Shown here: one piece after another, positions 1 to 7,942 of the stretch
Position numbering within the stretch: position 1 is the stretch's first letter
Layout: each line of letters starts with the position of its first letter
DNA from: an uncultured Nitrosomonadales bacterium
GTDB lineage: Bacteria > Pseudomonadota > Gammaproteobacteria > Burkholderiales > Gallionellaceae
Reading direction: 5' to 3'
Length of the DNA: 33,486 bases
NCBI GenBank assembly: GCA_903915035.1
Contig: CAIWRI010000069.1
Location: forward strand, 1-33,486
The notes under the pieces: generated by a model
Seen by the model: the letters and a program-made list of their open reading frames with translations, nothing else
Told to the model about the DNA's origin: nothing
Database searches by the model: none
Made by a program: the position numbers and the translations under genes

Positions 1-87
1 CCATCAATCACATTCCGGGGTTGAGGCTGTAGGAATCCCCTGTCTTTCATTCAAAAACACGAGCCGTAAGGCGACATGTTTTGAGGG

Positions 88-104
88 AAGCCCCTTGCGG
101 GCTT
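88..104. other. Short GC-rich hairpin
   Basis: A perfect 6-bp inverted repeat (AAGCCC / GGGCTT) with a 5-nt loop lies just before the HD-GYP remnant. There is no T-tract after it, so it is not a convincing terminator. It may be a relic of the rearranged region. Confidence 0.35.
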
Positions 105-110
105 AGGCAG

Positions 111-420
111 GAGAGGATGTACTGGTGGCGGCAAGAATACGTACCCATCTGTCGCTGGTCAGGGTGAAGCTGCTGGACGCGAGTTATCGCGAATGTATCT
201 ATATGCTGGGCGCTGCGGGTCACTACAATGATAGTGAGGGGGCATATCTGGCGCATGGCGGCTTATGCTGCGGCGCTGGCTGCAGCATGCGGCTGGGAGG
301 CGCGTGATTGCCGTCAGGTCGAGCTGGCAGCACCGATGCATGACGCCGGCAAGATTGGTATTCCCAATGCGATCATGCGCAAACCGGGCAAGCTGGATGC
401 GGCCGAATGGATCATCCTTA
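111..420 (+). pseudogene. Decayed REC-HD-GYP phosphodiesterase fragment
   Basis: Two reading frames together give a recognisable remnant of a response-regulator HD-GYP c-di-GMP phosphodiesterase. The first (about 111-240) reads LVAARIRTHLSL, typical of the end of a receiver domain, followed by AGHYNDSE. The second (about 240-420, shifted frame) reads HIWRMAAYAAALAAACGW and then APMHDAGKIGIPN, the HD motif with the conserved KIGIP segment, and KPGKLDAAEW. The linker between receiver and HD-GYP is almost entirely missing, the frame changes near 240, and the match stops at about 418 before the GYP motif. This looks like a deleted, frameshifted, 3'-truncated gene. It ends exactly where the stop codon of the convergent GGDEF gene lies, suggesting a rearrangement junction there. 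Confidence 0.75.
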
Positions 421-2148
421 GCTGAGAGGCGCACGAAATTCAATGAGCGCCTCGCCAGTTTTGGGATTCTGGAGGTCAGCTTTGGTTAGCGGCGCACGAG
501 TTTTGGAATCCGGCTCACAAGTTTCGGTTAGCAGCGCACGAGTTTCTGAATCCAGCACACGAACTTCGGGATACTGGAGGCCCGTTTTGGGATCCTGCAG
601 TCCAGCTTCAGTGAGCGGCTCGCCAGCGTCAGAATCCGGCTCATAAAAATGCACCGAATTGCGCCCGTGCGCTTTAGCCGCGTACATCGCTATATCCGCC
701 TGCTTCATGATATCTTCCTGATTACCCTCGTGATTGATAAACATCGCGATGCCGATACTCGCAGAACAGTGATGTTCGACAGTACGAACCGGCAACCCTG
801 CATTGATTACATTCAGATAATAAGGTGCAGACAGTCTGGCGCGGATTTTTTCCGCGATACCTTGCGCCAGTAACACTGATTTTTCTTTTTCTGTATTCAG
901 ATTACCCAGAATCACCACAAACTCATCGCCACCGAAACGCGCAACAGTATCAATCTTGCGTACACAGCCTTTTAAGCGATTCGCAACTTCGATCAACAGC
1001 AAATCACCCGTTGCATGGCCGTGGCTGTCATTCAATGGCTTGAAGTTATCCAGATCGAGAAATATCAGTGCGCTATAACGTCCGCTACGACGACTGGCAG
1101 CGATTCTCTGGCCTAAGCGATCAGTTAGCAGGCGTCGATTCGGCAGTTGTGTTAAAACATCATAAAAAGCCAGCATGGTTATTTGCTCCTCGGCTTTTTT
1201 CCGCTCAGTGATATCCAGAATTACCCCAACCAGACCACCCAGTTTTCCGTCTACCTTGGTAAAAGTGGCCTTGGAAAACATGACATCCCGGTATTCGCCA
1301 CTGACGGATCGTACCTTTGCTTCGTATGTCTGAGTGCCGTGATGCTCAAATAACGCCTTGTCTGTGGCGTAGTACTGGTCAGCCAATTTCTTAGGCGAAA
1401 GTTCATACACCGATTTGCCGATAATTTCTTTCCGGCTGCTGCCGGTATATTGTTCAAACGCTCTGTTGCAACCCAGATAGTGACCTTTCTCGTCTTTATA
1501 AAACAAGGGACTGGGAACGGCTTCAACCAATTGTTCGATAAAATTCAATTGCTCTTTCACTTCCAGCTCGGATTTCTTGCGCGCTGAAATTTCTCTCATC
1601 AGTAGCAAGGTATTGTCAGCTACGCTTGAAAAAATTGAAAACATGATGTCGATCAGGATATTCGCTGAGTTATCCATGCTTTCAGTCGCCTGCTTTTTGG
1701 CTGATTCAACAGACATTCCTTTTTGCAGGGCTGTAATCAAAAGAATCATGTATTTGTCATCGCCCAATATATGCTTTGCTAACCAGCGTGAAAGAAATAG
1801 CAGAATATTTTCGATGACATTTTCAGAAGAAGTATTTTCCGAATCTCTTAAATGAGATAAGTAGATCAAAAATTCGTTATGGCCTTTATTATGTTCAGTC
1901 AGTTCATCTTCATCTGAAAGATGCGTTAGCCAGATATCTTCTTCAGTTTTGAAATGAAAGGTGGAATAGTCCGCTAGCTCATTAAATATCTCATTTAATG
2001 TCGGAACAGCAGATTTAATTGCAATATGTGATGCGAGTTTATTCAACAGAGCGACCAGGCACAGATGCTGTTCATCTATCACTGTAATGCCGGTATTGAA
2101 ATTTTCATTCCAGGGAAAAAAGTCAATATGTTGTACAGTAGGATTCAC
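418..2148 (-). CDS. Hemerythrin-PAS-GGDEF diguanylate cyclase with repetitive tail
   Basis: A 576-residue soluble protein predicted to make c-di-GMP. Residues 10-140 form a bacteriohemerythrin domain with the expected diiron ligands: H28 in IDEQH, H65 with E69/E70 in HFKTEE, H86 and H90 in EHNKGH, and H126 with D130/D131 near WLAKHILGDD. Residues about 200-315 are a PAS domain ending in DITERKKAEE. Residues about 325-500 are a GGDEF domain with an intact active site (GGDEF, 406-410) and an inhibitory I-site RKID (397-400). No transmembrane segment is seen. Known hemerythrin-GGDEF proteins sense oxygen or redox state, so this one probably couples oxygen to c-di-GMP. Oddity: residues 503-576 are five 14-residue repeats following the normal GGDEF end (GRNSVHFY). 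The gene diverges from the gas vesicle locus. Confidence 0.92.
   Translation of the reverse strand: MNPTVQHIDFFPWNENFNTGITVIDEQHLCLVALLNKLASHIAIKSAVPTLNEIFNELADYSTFHFKTEEDIWLTHLSDEDELTEHNKGHNEFLIYLSHLRDSENTSSENVIENILLFLSRWLAKHILGDDKYMILLITALQKGMSVESAKKQATESMDNSANILIDIMFSIFSSVADNTLLLMREISARKKSELEVKEQLNFIEQLVEAVPSPLFYKDEKGHYLGCNRAFEQYTGSSRKEIIGKSVYELSPKKLADQYYATDKALFEHHGTQTYEAKVRSVSGEYRDVMFSKATFTKVDGKLGGLVGVILDITERKKAEEQITMLAFYDVLTQLPNRRLLTDRLGQRIAASRRSGRYSALIFLDLDNFKPLNDSHGHATGDLLLIEVANRLKGCVRKIDTVARFGGDEFVVILGNLNTEKEKSVLLAQGIAEKIRARLSAPYYLNVINAGLPVRTVEHHCSASIGIAMFINHEGNQEDIMKQADIAMYAAKAHGRNSVHFYEPDSDAGEPLTEAGLQDPKTGLQYPEVRVLDSETRALLTETCEPDSKTRAPLTKADLQNPKTGEALIEFRAPLS
433..642 (-). repeat. 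Five degenerate 42-bp tandem repeats in frame
   Basis: The 3' end of the GGDEF gene consists of 42-bp units, each encoding 14 residues. The units in protein order are EPDSDAGEPLTEAG, LQDPKTGLQYPEVR, VLDSETRALLTETC, EPDSKTRAPLTKAD and LQNPKTGEALIEFR, followed by a partial unit APLS and the TAA stop. Because 42 is divisible by three, copy-number change keeps the frame. Confidence 0.85.
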
Positions 2149-2360
2149 GAAATGACCTCAATATTAATAAGACACGAAAAAATAATTTTTACAAAAAACT
2201 CAACATAGCAGTATTAAAAAACAGCCTTGTGCTTAACTTTTCGTTAGTCTAAAATTAAACAAAAATTGCAATACTCGCGGTTTTTTACTTTGAAGATATA
2301 TTGCATCCAAGCATTTACGAGAGCCTGATGATGCGGCATGGTAAATAGTCGGATGATAAC

Positions 2361-2394
2361 TGCTTGTAAGCATCAAATATTTTCATTTTTGATG
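2361..2394. promoter_or_regulatory. Two adjacent dyads, possible operator
   Basis: TGCTTGTAAGCA (2361-2372) is a perfect interrupted palindrome. It is followed by CATCAAA (2371-2377) and TTTGATG (2388-2394), a 7-bp inverted repeat. They lie about 210 bp upstream of the GGDEF start. They could be protein-binding sites or a small hairpin; no family can be assigned. Confidence 0.3.
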
Positions 2395-2481
2395 TTCAGC
2401 ATTCTGTAGCGCAGATGTAAAATTCGTTCGCAAGTTCCTGATCAATCTGATGAGCCGTGTGTGCGCATTCGACAGTCCGAA

Positions 2482-2495
2482 ATGATGCGTATCAT
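2482..2495. promoter_or_regulatory. ATGAT-N4-ATCAT dyad, possible operator
   Basis: A 14-bp dyad (ATGATGCGTATCAT) in the divergent intergenic region. Its size fits a helix-turn-helix regulator site. The owner is unknown. Confidence 0.25.
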
Positions 2496-2980
2496 ATCTA
2501 ACAGTATTTTGATAAAAATCGATACGATTGTCCTCCACAAACTGATTTTTCCTGTGTCATTCGCATCACTCACACCATACTCATTTCGGTGAACGAGCTT
2601 TTCATATCTCATTGTAGCTATTCTGTTTCTTCATCCAGGCTATACGCTAACAGCGCTGAATGGTGATTGCTGAATATCCGTTTTGCTCCCGTGAGTCTTT
2701 ATGACGGCCTCAGATAAAAAAATTTACGCCTCCCATTATCCGTCGGGAATGCCTTTGTTACAATAAGAAAATTCTTACTTTTCTCTAGTGATTCCGTTAT
2801 AGCTGAAATCAAGTAGATGAATGCCGAAAAATAAACAACAGACTGTCAGCTAACTTGTCTTGAATTTTTTTTCAATGACCCGTTGACCCCGTTTGACAGC
2901 GGGGATAAAGTAAAACATCTTTTAACGCCAGATTTCTTTAAAAATAAGTTTCAAGCGCTAATTTACGACAGTATCTGGTG

Positions 2981-2986
2981 TATAGT
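2981..2986 (+). promoter_or_regulatory. Candidate -10 box for the first gvp operon
   Basis: TATAGT lies 29 bp before the chosen start of the first gene, which would give a short leader containing AGGA at 3002-3005. No convincing -35 box is seen at 16-18 bp, so the promoter may need an activator. The same hexamer is seen before gvpF at 17314. Confidence 0.3.
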
Positions 2987-3015
2987 AAGTGTCCTTTACA
3001 CAGGACTGTTCATTC

Positions 3016-3627
3016 ATGCGTATTCTAATTGTAATTCCCGTTATTCATACTTTGCAGGATATGGGCTCTTTGCATGAATTAACCAGGCAGGCGTACGTCG
3101 TTCGTTATGGAGATGAAAAATGGCTGGCACATTTAAAATCAATTGATCAGGTCTGGAGCGGAATTCGGCAGATGATTGAAAAACTTGAATTGCCCTGTGC
3201 TCGTGTGCGGCTGTATCAGGATGGTTTGCCTCTGTGCGGTAATGAAATAGAAATCGTCAGGGAAGTCGCTGCGCAAGGTAGTCAAAATTATCAAATTCTG
3301 CTGGAACTGATCACACAAGGTGCTACGCTGACGGGTACAGAGGACGCCAATCTGTTGCTTCAGGAATATCAGTTGCATCAGGATGCTGCGACAACGGACT
3401 CCTTAGCACAGGAAAATATCCGTAAGGTGCGGCGTCAAGCGATACTCGCAGCAAGAGATCAGTTTATTGCAAATCGCATCAATAGCACGCTTAGCGAAGG
3501 TGAAATCGGCTTGTTGTTTTTGGGCATGGCTCATGCGGTAGAATCGCTGCTGGATGCAGATATTCTCGTGCGTCCTTTGCTCCCTTCGCTACAGGAAAAA
3601 CAGGAAGGAATCCGATGCCCGGCATAA
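3016..3627 (+). CDS. Conserved-looking protein of unknown function, first gene of gvp run (GvpY-like?)
   Basis: A 203-residue protein starting MRILIVIPVIHT. The N-terminus resembles a beta strand, not a signal peptide, and the rest is mostly helical with many charged residues. No catalytic motif is recognised. It overlaps the NtrC-type regulator gene by 13 bp, and that gene's ribosome-binding site lies inside this one, so the two are translationally linked. In Serratia an uncharacterised gene (gvpY) sits just before the NtrC-type regulator gvrA. Position suggests this could be the equivalent, but I cannot confirm homology by eye. The ATG at 3016 was chosen over the upstream GTG at 2989 because AGGA lies 10 bp before it. 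Confidence 0.75.
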   Translation: MRILIVIPVIHTLQDMGSLHELTRQAYVVRYGDEKWLAHLKSIDQVWSGIRQMIEKLELPCARVRLYQDGLPLCGNEIEIVREVAAQGSQNYQILLELITQGATLTGTEDANLLLQEYQLHQDAATTDSLAQENIRKVRRQAILAARDQFIANRINSTLSEGEIGLLFLGMAHAVESLLDADILVRPLLPSLQEKQEGIRCPA

Positions 3628-5204
3628 CATCTGCACATAACAGGGATAGTCGCGTGAATATGGCGGCATCCGTCAAGGTGCTGATTGTGGATGATCTTGA
3701 GGATGTGCGCTGGGCGCTGTCCAATATCGTCCGGCTTGAGGGATATGTTCCGCTGCCGGCAGCGAACGGCTCGGAAGCGTTGACCTTGTTCATGCGGGAG
3801 AAGCCCGATTTGGTTCTGCTGGATGTTGGTCTGCCCGATATGAATGGCTTTGATGTGCTGGCACGGATTAAGGCGATCGACAAATCGGTTCCTGTCGTGA
3901 TGGTGACAGCGCGCGGCAAGACCAGCGACGCCGTTCGCGCAATACGAACCGGTGCCTATGACTATGTGGCAAAGCCATTTCTAAATCAAGACATCGCATT
4001 TACCGTACGGCTTGCCATTGAGGAAAAATCAAAAGCAGCCCGGAAACAGCAATCCTGGGAAGAATCGGAGGCTGAGGGCTCATTGCTGAATATCATGGGG
4101 AAAAGTCCTGCAATACAGCGTATTCAGGCAGAGGTGGAGCGTGTAGCCGGGACAAATTTATCCGTATTGCTTCAGGGGGAGAGTGGCACCGGAAAAGAGG
4201 TGGTTGCAAGGGCGATCCACGCAGCAAGTTTGCGCGCCGGCAAGCCGTTCATTGCACTGGATTGTGGTGCCATTCCGGAGTCACTGATTGAAAATGAACT
4301 ATTCGGCCATGAAAAAGGGGCGTTCACCGGCGCACATCAGCAAAAAATCGGGGTCTTCGAAATGGCTGAAGGGGGCACCCTGTTTCTTGATGAAATCGGC
4401 AATCTGCCCCTGGCGGTGCAAAGTTCTCTGCTCCGGGTGCTTGAAACACGGTATATCCGGAAAGTGGGTGGCACACAGGATCAAAAGTTGAATTTTCGAC
4501 TGGTAGCTGCAACCAATGTGGATCTTCAGTGCACGATGCAGCAGAAAACTTTTCGTGACGATCTGTACTATCGGCTCGCAGAATTTACTATCCTGCTGCC
4601 CTCGTTGAAGGAGCGTAGCGAGGACATTGTGTTTTTGGCAAAACGCTTTCTCGCGCAGGCAAATCTGGAGTTGGATAAGCAGGTAACGGGCCTGTCGACG
4701 CAGGCCGAAGAGATGCTGCAAGGCTACTCCTGGCCTGGCAATGTGCGCGAGTTGCGTAATCAGATACGGCGGGCGACCTTGCTGTGTATTGATCCTGCAG
4801 GAATCATTACGCCTGATTTGTTCATGGCGCTCAATGTGATCAATAATAATTTAAAATTTGAAAGTTGTAGTAATACGCTATGCGATCAACCGGGATCTAT
4901 GTGTTCTTTCCCTCTGGGAAATTCAGCGTGTCCGTTCACTAATGCGAAACTTCTGTTCGGCGCAGAAACTGCATCACTCAAGGAAATAACTGCCCGCATG
5001 ACGGCTCAGGTTGAACGTCTGGTATTGCAGCAAACTTTACAGCATGCCAAAGGCAATAAGGCACTGGCCGCGCGCATGCTTAAAATTGACTATAAAACAA
5101 TGCATAACAAGTTGAAACTGTATGAGATTTTGTCGAACCATGGCGTGAGCGATGACTACTCACCGGGGGACGGGATAGATCCTATTATTGCAAAAAAGGA
5201 GTAG
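3615..5204 (+). CDS. gvrA: NtrC-family sigma-54 response regulator (GvrA-like)
   Basis: A 529-residue activator with the full NtrC layout. The receiver (about 20-135) has the acidic pair D26/D27, phospho-acceptor D70 in LVLLDVGLP, T98 and K120. The AAA+ domain (about 160-400) has Walker A GESGTGKE (188-195), the sigma-54-contacting loop GAFTGA (235-240), Walker B FLDEIG and the WPGNVREL motif. A Fis-type helix-turn-helix is at the C-terminus (AKGNKALAARMLKIDYKTM). The intact GAFTGA means it should activate sigma-54 promoters, and such a promoter precedes gvpA at 13691. AGGAAGGA before the ATG at 3615 supports this start. The likely kinase partner is encoded at 8760. The symbol follows the Serratia gas vesicle regulator by domain type and context. 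Confidence 0.93.
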   Translation: MPGITSAHNRDSRVNMAASVKVLIVDDLEDVRWALSNIVRLEGYVPLPAANGSEALTLFMREKPDLVLLDVGLPDMNGFDVLARIKAIDKSVPVVMVTARGKTSDAVRAIRTGAYDYVAKPFLNQDIAFTVRLAIEEKSKAARKQQSWEESEAEGSLLNIMGKSPAIQRIQAEVERVAGTNLSVLLQGESGTGKEVVARAIHAASLRAGKPFIALDCGAIPESLIENELFGHEKGAFTGAHQQKIGVFEMAEGGTLFLDEIGNLPLAVQSSLLRVLETRYIRKVGGTQDQKLNFRLVAATNVDLQCTMQQKTFRDDLYYRLAEFTILLPSLKERSEDIVFLAKRFLAQANLELDKQVTGLSTQAEEMLQGYSWPGNVRELRNQIRRATLLCIDPAGIITPDLFMALNVINNNLKFESCSNTLCDQPGSMCSFPLGNSACPFTNAKLLFGAETASLKEITARMTAQVERLVLQQTLQHAKGNKALAARMLKIDYKTMHNKLKLYEILSNHGVSDDYSPGDGIDPIIAKKE

Positions 5205-5207
5205 CAC

Positions 5208-5786
5208 ATGACTGATAAAACTCGCACCACGGAATTTACCGACGCTAAACTTCGTCTTGAAGAAATTGGCAGCAAATTGGGCGAACTGTTTGGTAAGCCG
5301 GCCGCTGAAGCCGCGACAGGCGGGATTTTCGCAGGGCTAGGCAGCATGCTTGAACAATTGGGGAAACTGGCTGAACACGGTGCGCTGAATAAAAGTGGCG
5401 AACTGGATAGCGGGACGGACAAACGGATCAAAGGTGTTTATGGCTTTACGATCAAGACTGCGCTGGGTAACAAGGGCGGCATAGAGGTTGAACCCTTCGG
5501 CAATATAAAAAAAAGCGAAGACGGCAAGTTGGTCGAAGTACAACAGATACGTGAGCCTATGATAGATCTGTTTGATGAGCCGGATCATCTGCTTGTTGTT
5601 GCCGAAGTGCCAGGAATTACGCAAGAAGAGGTACGCCTGGAGTTGCATGACGATATTCTGATTTTCTCGGCCGAAAATGCCGAGTGTAAATATCGCAAGG
5701 AAGTGTTGCTGCCAGCCAGTTTTGCGTCAGGCCAGATGAATTTTACCTGCCATAACGGTCTTTTGAAAATTCGGCTTAACAAATAG
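5208..5786 (+). CDS. gvpH: GvpH-like Hsp20 small heat-shock protein
   Basis: A 192-residue protein. Residues 1-75 are polar and helical. A segment about 74-84 (KGVYGFTIKT) resembles the YGF stretch of GvpH proteins. Residues about 110-192 form an alpha-crystallin domain (DLFDEPDHLLVVAEVPGI, then NGLLKIRLNK at the very end). It lacks the long C-terminal tail with an I-x-I motif found in classical Hsp20s. GvpH of haloarchaea is also Hsp20-like. AAGGAG at 5196-5201 sits 6 bp before the ATG, inside the end of the regulator gene. Role by inference: holdase for gas vesicle structural proteins. Confidence 0.88.
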   Translation: MTDKTRTTEFTDAKLRLEEIGSKLGELFGKPAAEAATGGIFAGLGSMLEQLGKLAEHGALNKSGELDSGTDKRIKGVYGFTIKTALGNKGGIEVEPFGNIKKSEDGKLVEVQQIREPMIDLFDEPDHLLVVAEVPGITQEEVRLELHDDILIFSAENAECKYRKEVLLPASFASGQMNFTCHNGLLKIRLNK

Positions 5787-5797
5787 CGGAGCGCAAC

Positions 5798-7942
5798 ATG
5801 GAAAAAGTGACGGATGGGCTATTGCAGTTAAAAGTATCCGAGGCACTGGGTAAGGATGTCGGGCGGGCGCTGGCAAGAATAGACCCGGCGGATTTCACGT
5901 TGCTGGGTGTTGAAATTGGCGACATTATTGAGATTGTCGGGAAGCGTCGCACGGTGTGCAAGGTCATGCCGGCTTTCAAGGATGACAGAGGCGGGGCGCG
6001 AATCCAGATAGACGGCGTGTCGCGCGGCAATGCGGAAATTTCCCTGGAAGAGGTCGTAACAGTCAGGAAAGTTGCCGCCCAACCGGCGCAGCGCATGGTT
6101 TTGTCTCCTACTGCAGCAGGGTTTTCTGATCGCGACCTGCAATACATAGGCACAAGACTGGACGGGCTGCCGGTACTGGAAGGAGACCGGATACGCGGCA
6201 CCCTGTTTGGTAGCCGCTTTGTGGATTTTTTAGTCAGGGAAACCGAACCCGGCGGTCCTGTATTGATAACGCCAACCACGCTGTTGACGGTGGGGCCCGC
6301 GCGCACGGAGGCCAGAACAGGCTCGGTCGGACGGCCCTCCTTTTCCTATGAGGATGTCGGCGGACTGAAGCGCGAAGTGCAGCGTGTCCGTGAAATCGTT
6401 GAATTACCGTTGCGTTATCCTGAGGTGTTTACCCGGCTTGGCATTGATGCACCTAAGGGGATTTTACTGTACGGACCACCGGGCTGCGGCAAGACGCTGA
6501 TCGCACGTGCGGTCGCACATGAGACCAATGTACGGTTTTTCACGATCAGCGGCCCTGAGATTATGCAGAAGTTTTACGGCGAGTCCGAAGGATATCTGCG
6601 TAAATTATTCGAAGATGCGACGAAACAGGCGCCGTCTATTATTTTTATAGATGAAATTGATTCCATTGCACCGAAGCGTGAATCGCTGGGGGGCGAGCAT
6701 CAGGTCGAAAGGCGGGTGGTCGCCCAATTGCTCAGTCTGATGGATGGCTTGAAGTCAAGGGGGCAGGTTATTGTCCTTGCCGCCACCAACATTCCGAATG
6801 CGATTGATCCCGCGCTGCGCAGGCCGGGGCGCTTTGATCGTGAAGTGGTCATTCCCATTCCTGACCGGCATGGTCGTTTGGAGATACTGGAGATTCACAG
6901 TCGCGGCATGCCATTGGCGCGTGACGTCGATTTGACCCGCCTGGCGGATGTAACGCATGGTTTTGTCGGTGCAGATCTGGAAGCATTGTGTCGGGAAGCC
7001 GCGATGATCTGTGTTCGGCGTATTCTGCCGGAAATTGATTTTGCCCAGGCTTCTTTGCCCTATGAGTCCTTGCAAAAACTGGAACTTTGTCTGGATGATT
7101 TCCTCACCGCGCTACGCTCCATTGAACCATCGGCCTTGCGTGAAGTGTTTGTCGAGGTTCCCAATACAGCCTGGGAGGATGTAGGCGGACTGGTTGAGCC
7201 TAAGCGCCTGCTGCGCGAGGCGTTGGAGTGGCCGTTGTTGCATGGCGAAATGTTTAAGGCGGCAGGCATTCGTCCACTCAAGGGAATACTGCTGTCAGGC
7301 CCGCCCGGTTGCGGCAAAACCCTGCTGGCACAGGCAGCAGCCAGCGCCACACAGGTGAATTTTATTTCTGTCAAAGGACCCGCTTTGATGTCGAAATACA
7401 TCGGTGAATCCGAGCACGCCGTGCGCGAAGTGTTCCGCAAGGCAAAGCAGGCCGCGCCTTGTCTGGTATTTTTCGATGAGATTGATGCCCTGGTGCCGCG
7501 TCGTGGTGGAGGTGCTTCGGATGCCGGCGTCGGCGAACGTGTCGTAGCTCAGTTTCTGGCCGAATTGGACGGTGTCGAAAAGCTGAATGGCGTGCTGGTG
7601 CTGGCGGCGACCAATCGGCTGGATATGATAGATCCTGCCCTGAGGCGACCGGGTCGCTTCGATCTTGTGGTAGAAATTCCGTTGCCTGATGAAACTGAGC
7701 GTCTGGCCATTTTACAGGTACAGGCGCGAGGCAAACCCGTCTCCGCTGAGGTGGATTTGGCGGCAATGGCGAGCAATACACAAGGTTTAACAGGCGCTGA
7801 CCTTGGTGCCGTCTGTCAGTATGCGGCTATGAATGCGATTCGCGAGCGAGTCGGCCGCGGACAACAGTCAACACTTGACGCTTCCCCCTTGTGTATTGAA
7901 GTGCAACATTTTGAGGCTGCATTACGTCAGGTTGGAAAATGA
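5798..7942 (+). CDS. CDC48/p97-like double AAA+ ATPase
   Basis: A 714-residue protein with a CDC48 N-type substrate domain (about 1-165) followed by two AAA+ modules. Module 1 has Walker A GPPGCGKT (226-233) and Walker B IIFIDEID (D285/E286). Module 2 has Walker A GPPGCGKT (501-508) and Walker B LVFFDEID (D560/E561). Both keep the arginine-finger segment RRPGRFD, so both should hydrolyse ATP. CDC48-type proteins are hexameric unfoldases or segregases. Inside a gas vesicle operon this one probably remodels or extracts Gvp assembly intermediates. It overlaps the next gvpF gene by 4 bp (ATGA). An AAA+ gene follows gvpH in Serratia-type clusters as I recall (gvpZ), but I leave the symbol blank. 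Confidence 0.92.
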   Translation: MEKVTDGLLQLKVSEALGKDVGRALARIDPADFTLLGVEIGDIIEIVGKRRTVCKVMPAFKDDRGGARIQIDGVSRGNAEISLEEVVTVRKVAAQPAQRMVLSPTAAGFSDRDLQYIGTRLDGLPVLEGDRIRGTLFGSRFVDFLVRETEPGGPVLITPTTLLTVGPARTEARTGSVGRPSFSYEDVGGLKREVQRVREIVELPLRYPEVFTRLGIDAPKGILLYGPPGCGKTLIARAVAHETNVRFFTISGPEIMQKFYGESEGYLRKLFEDATKQAPSIIFIDEIDSIAPKRESLGGEHQVERRVVAQLLSLMDGLKSRGQVIVLAATNIPNAIDPALRRPGRFDREVVIPIPDRHGRLEILEIHSRGMPLARDVDLTRLADVTHGFVGADLEALCREAAMICVRRILPEIDFAQASLPYESLQKLELCLDDFLTALRSIEPSALREVFVEVPNTAWEDVGGLVEPKRLLREALEWPLLHGEMFKAAGIRPLKGILLSGPPGCGKTLLAQAAASATQVNFISVKGPALMSKYIGESEHAVREVFRKAKQAAPCLVFFDEIDALVPRRGGGASDAGVGERVVAQFLAELDGVEKLNGVLVLAATNRLDMIDPALRRPGRFDLVVEIPLPDETERLAILQVQARGKPVSAEVDLAAMASNTQGLTGADLGAVCQYAAMNAIRERVGRGQQSTLDASPLCIEVQHFEAALRQVGK

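Larger units (their letters stand above)
2149..3015. other. 867-bp gene-free region between divergent genes
   Basis: This AT-rich stretch separates the minus-strand GGDEF gene from the plus-strand gas vesicle run and must hold both promoters. The only open frame of any length (from about 2883) has no coding character. Besides the dyads listed separately, a CCCCG/CGGGG hairpin lies at 2887-2904. I found no RNA gene and no GG-N10-GC sigma-54 site in it. Confidence 0.6.

Noticed and set aside
2975-2992. Possible sigma-54 site before the first gvp gene (TGGTGTATAGTAAGTG)
   Set aside because: Reads GG-N10-GT, not GG-N10-GC. A weak sigma-70 -10 box explains the same bases equally well.
2883-3077. 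64-residue plus-strand frame before the gvp run
   Set aside because: It overlaps the better-supported start at 3016 and the candidate promoter, and has no family features.
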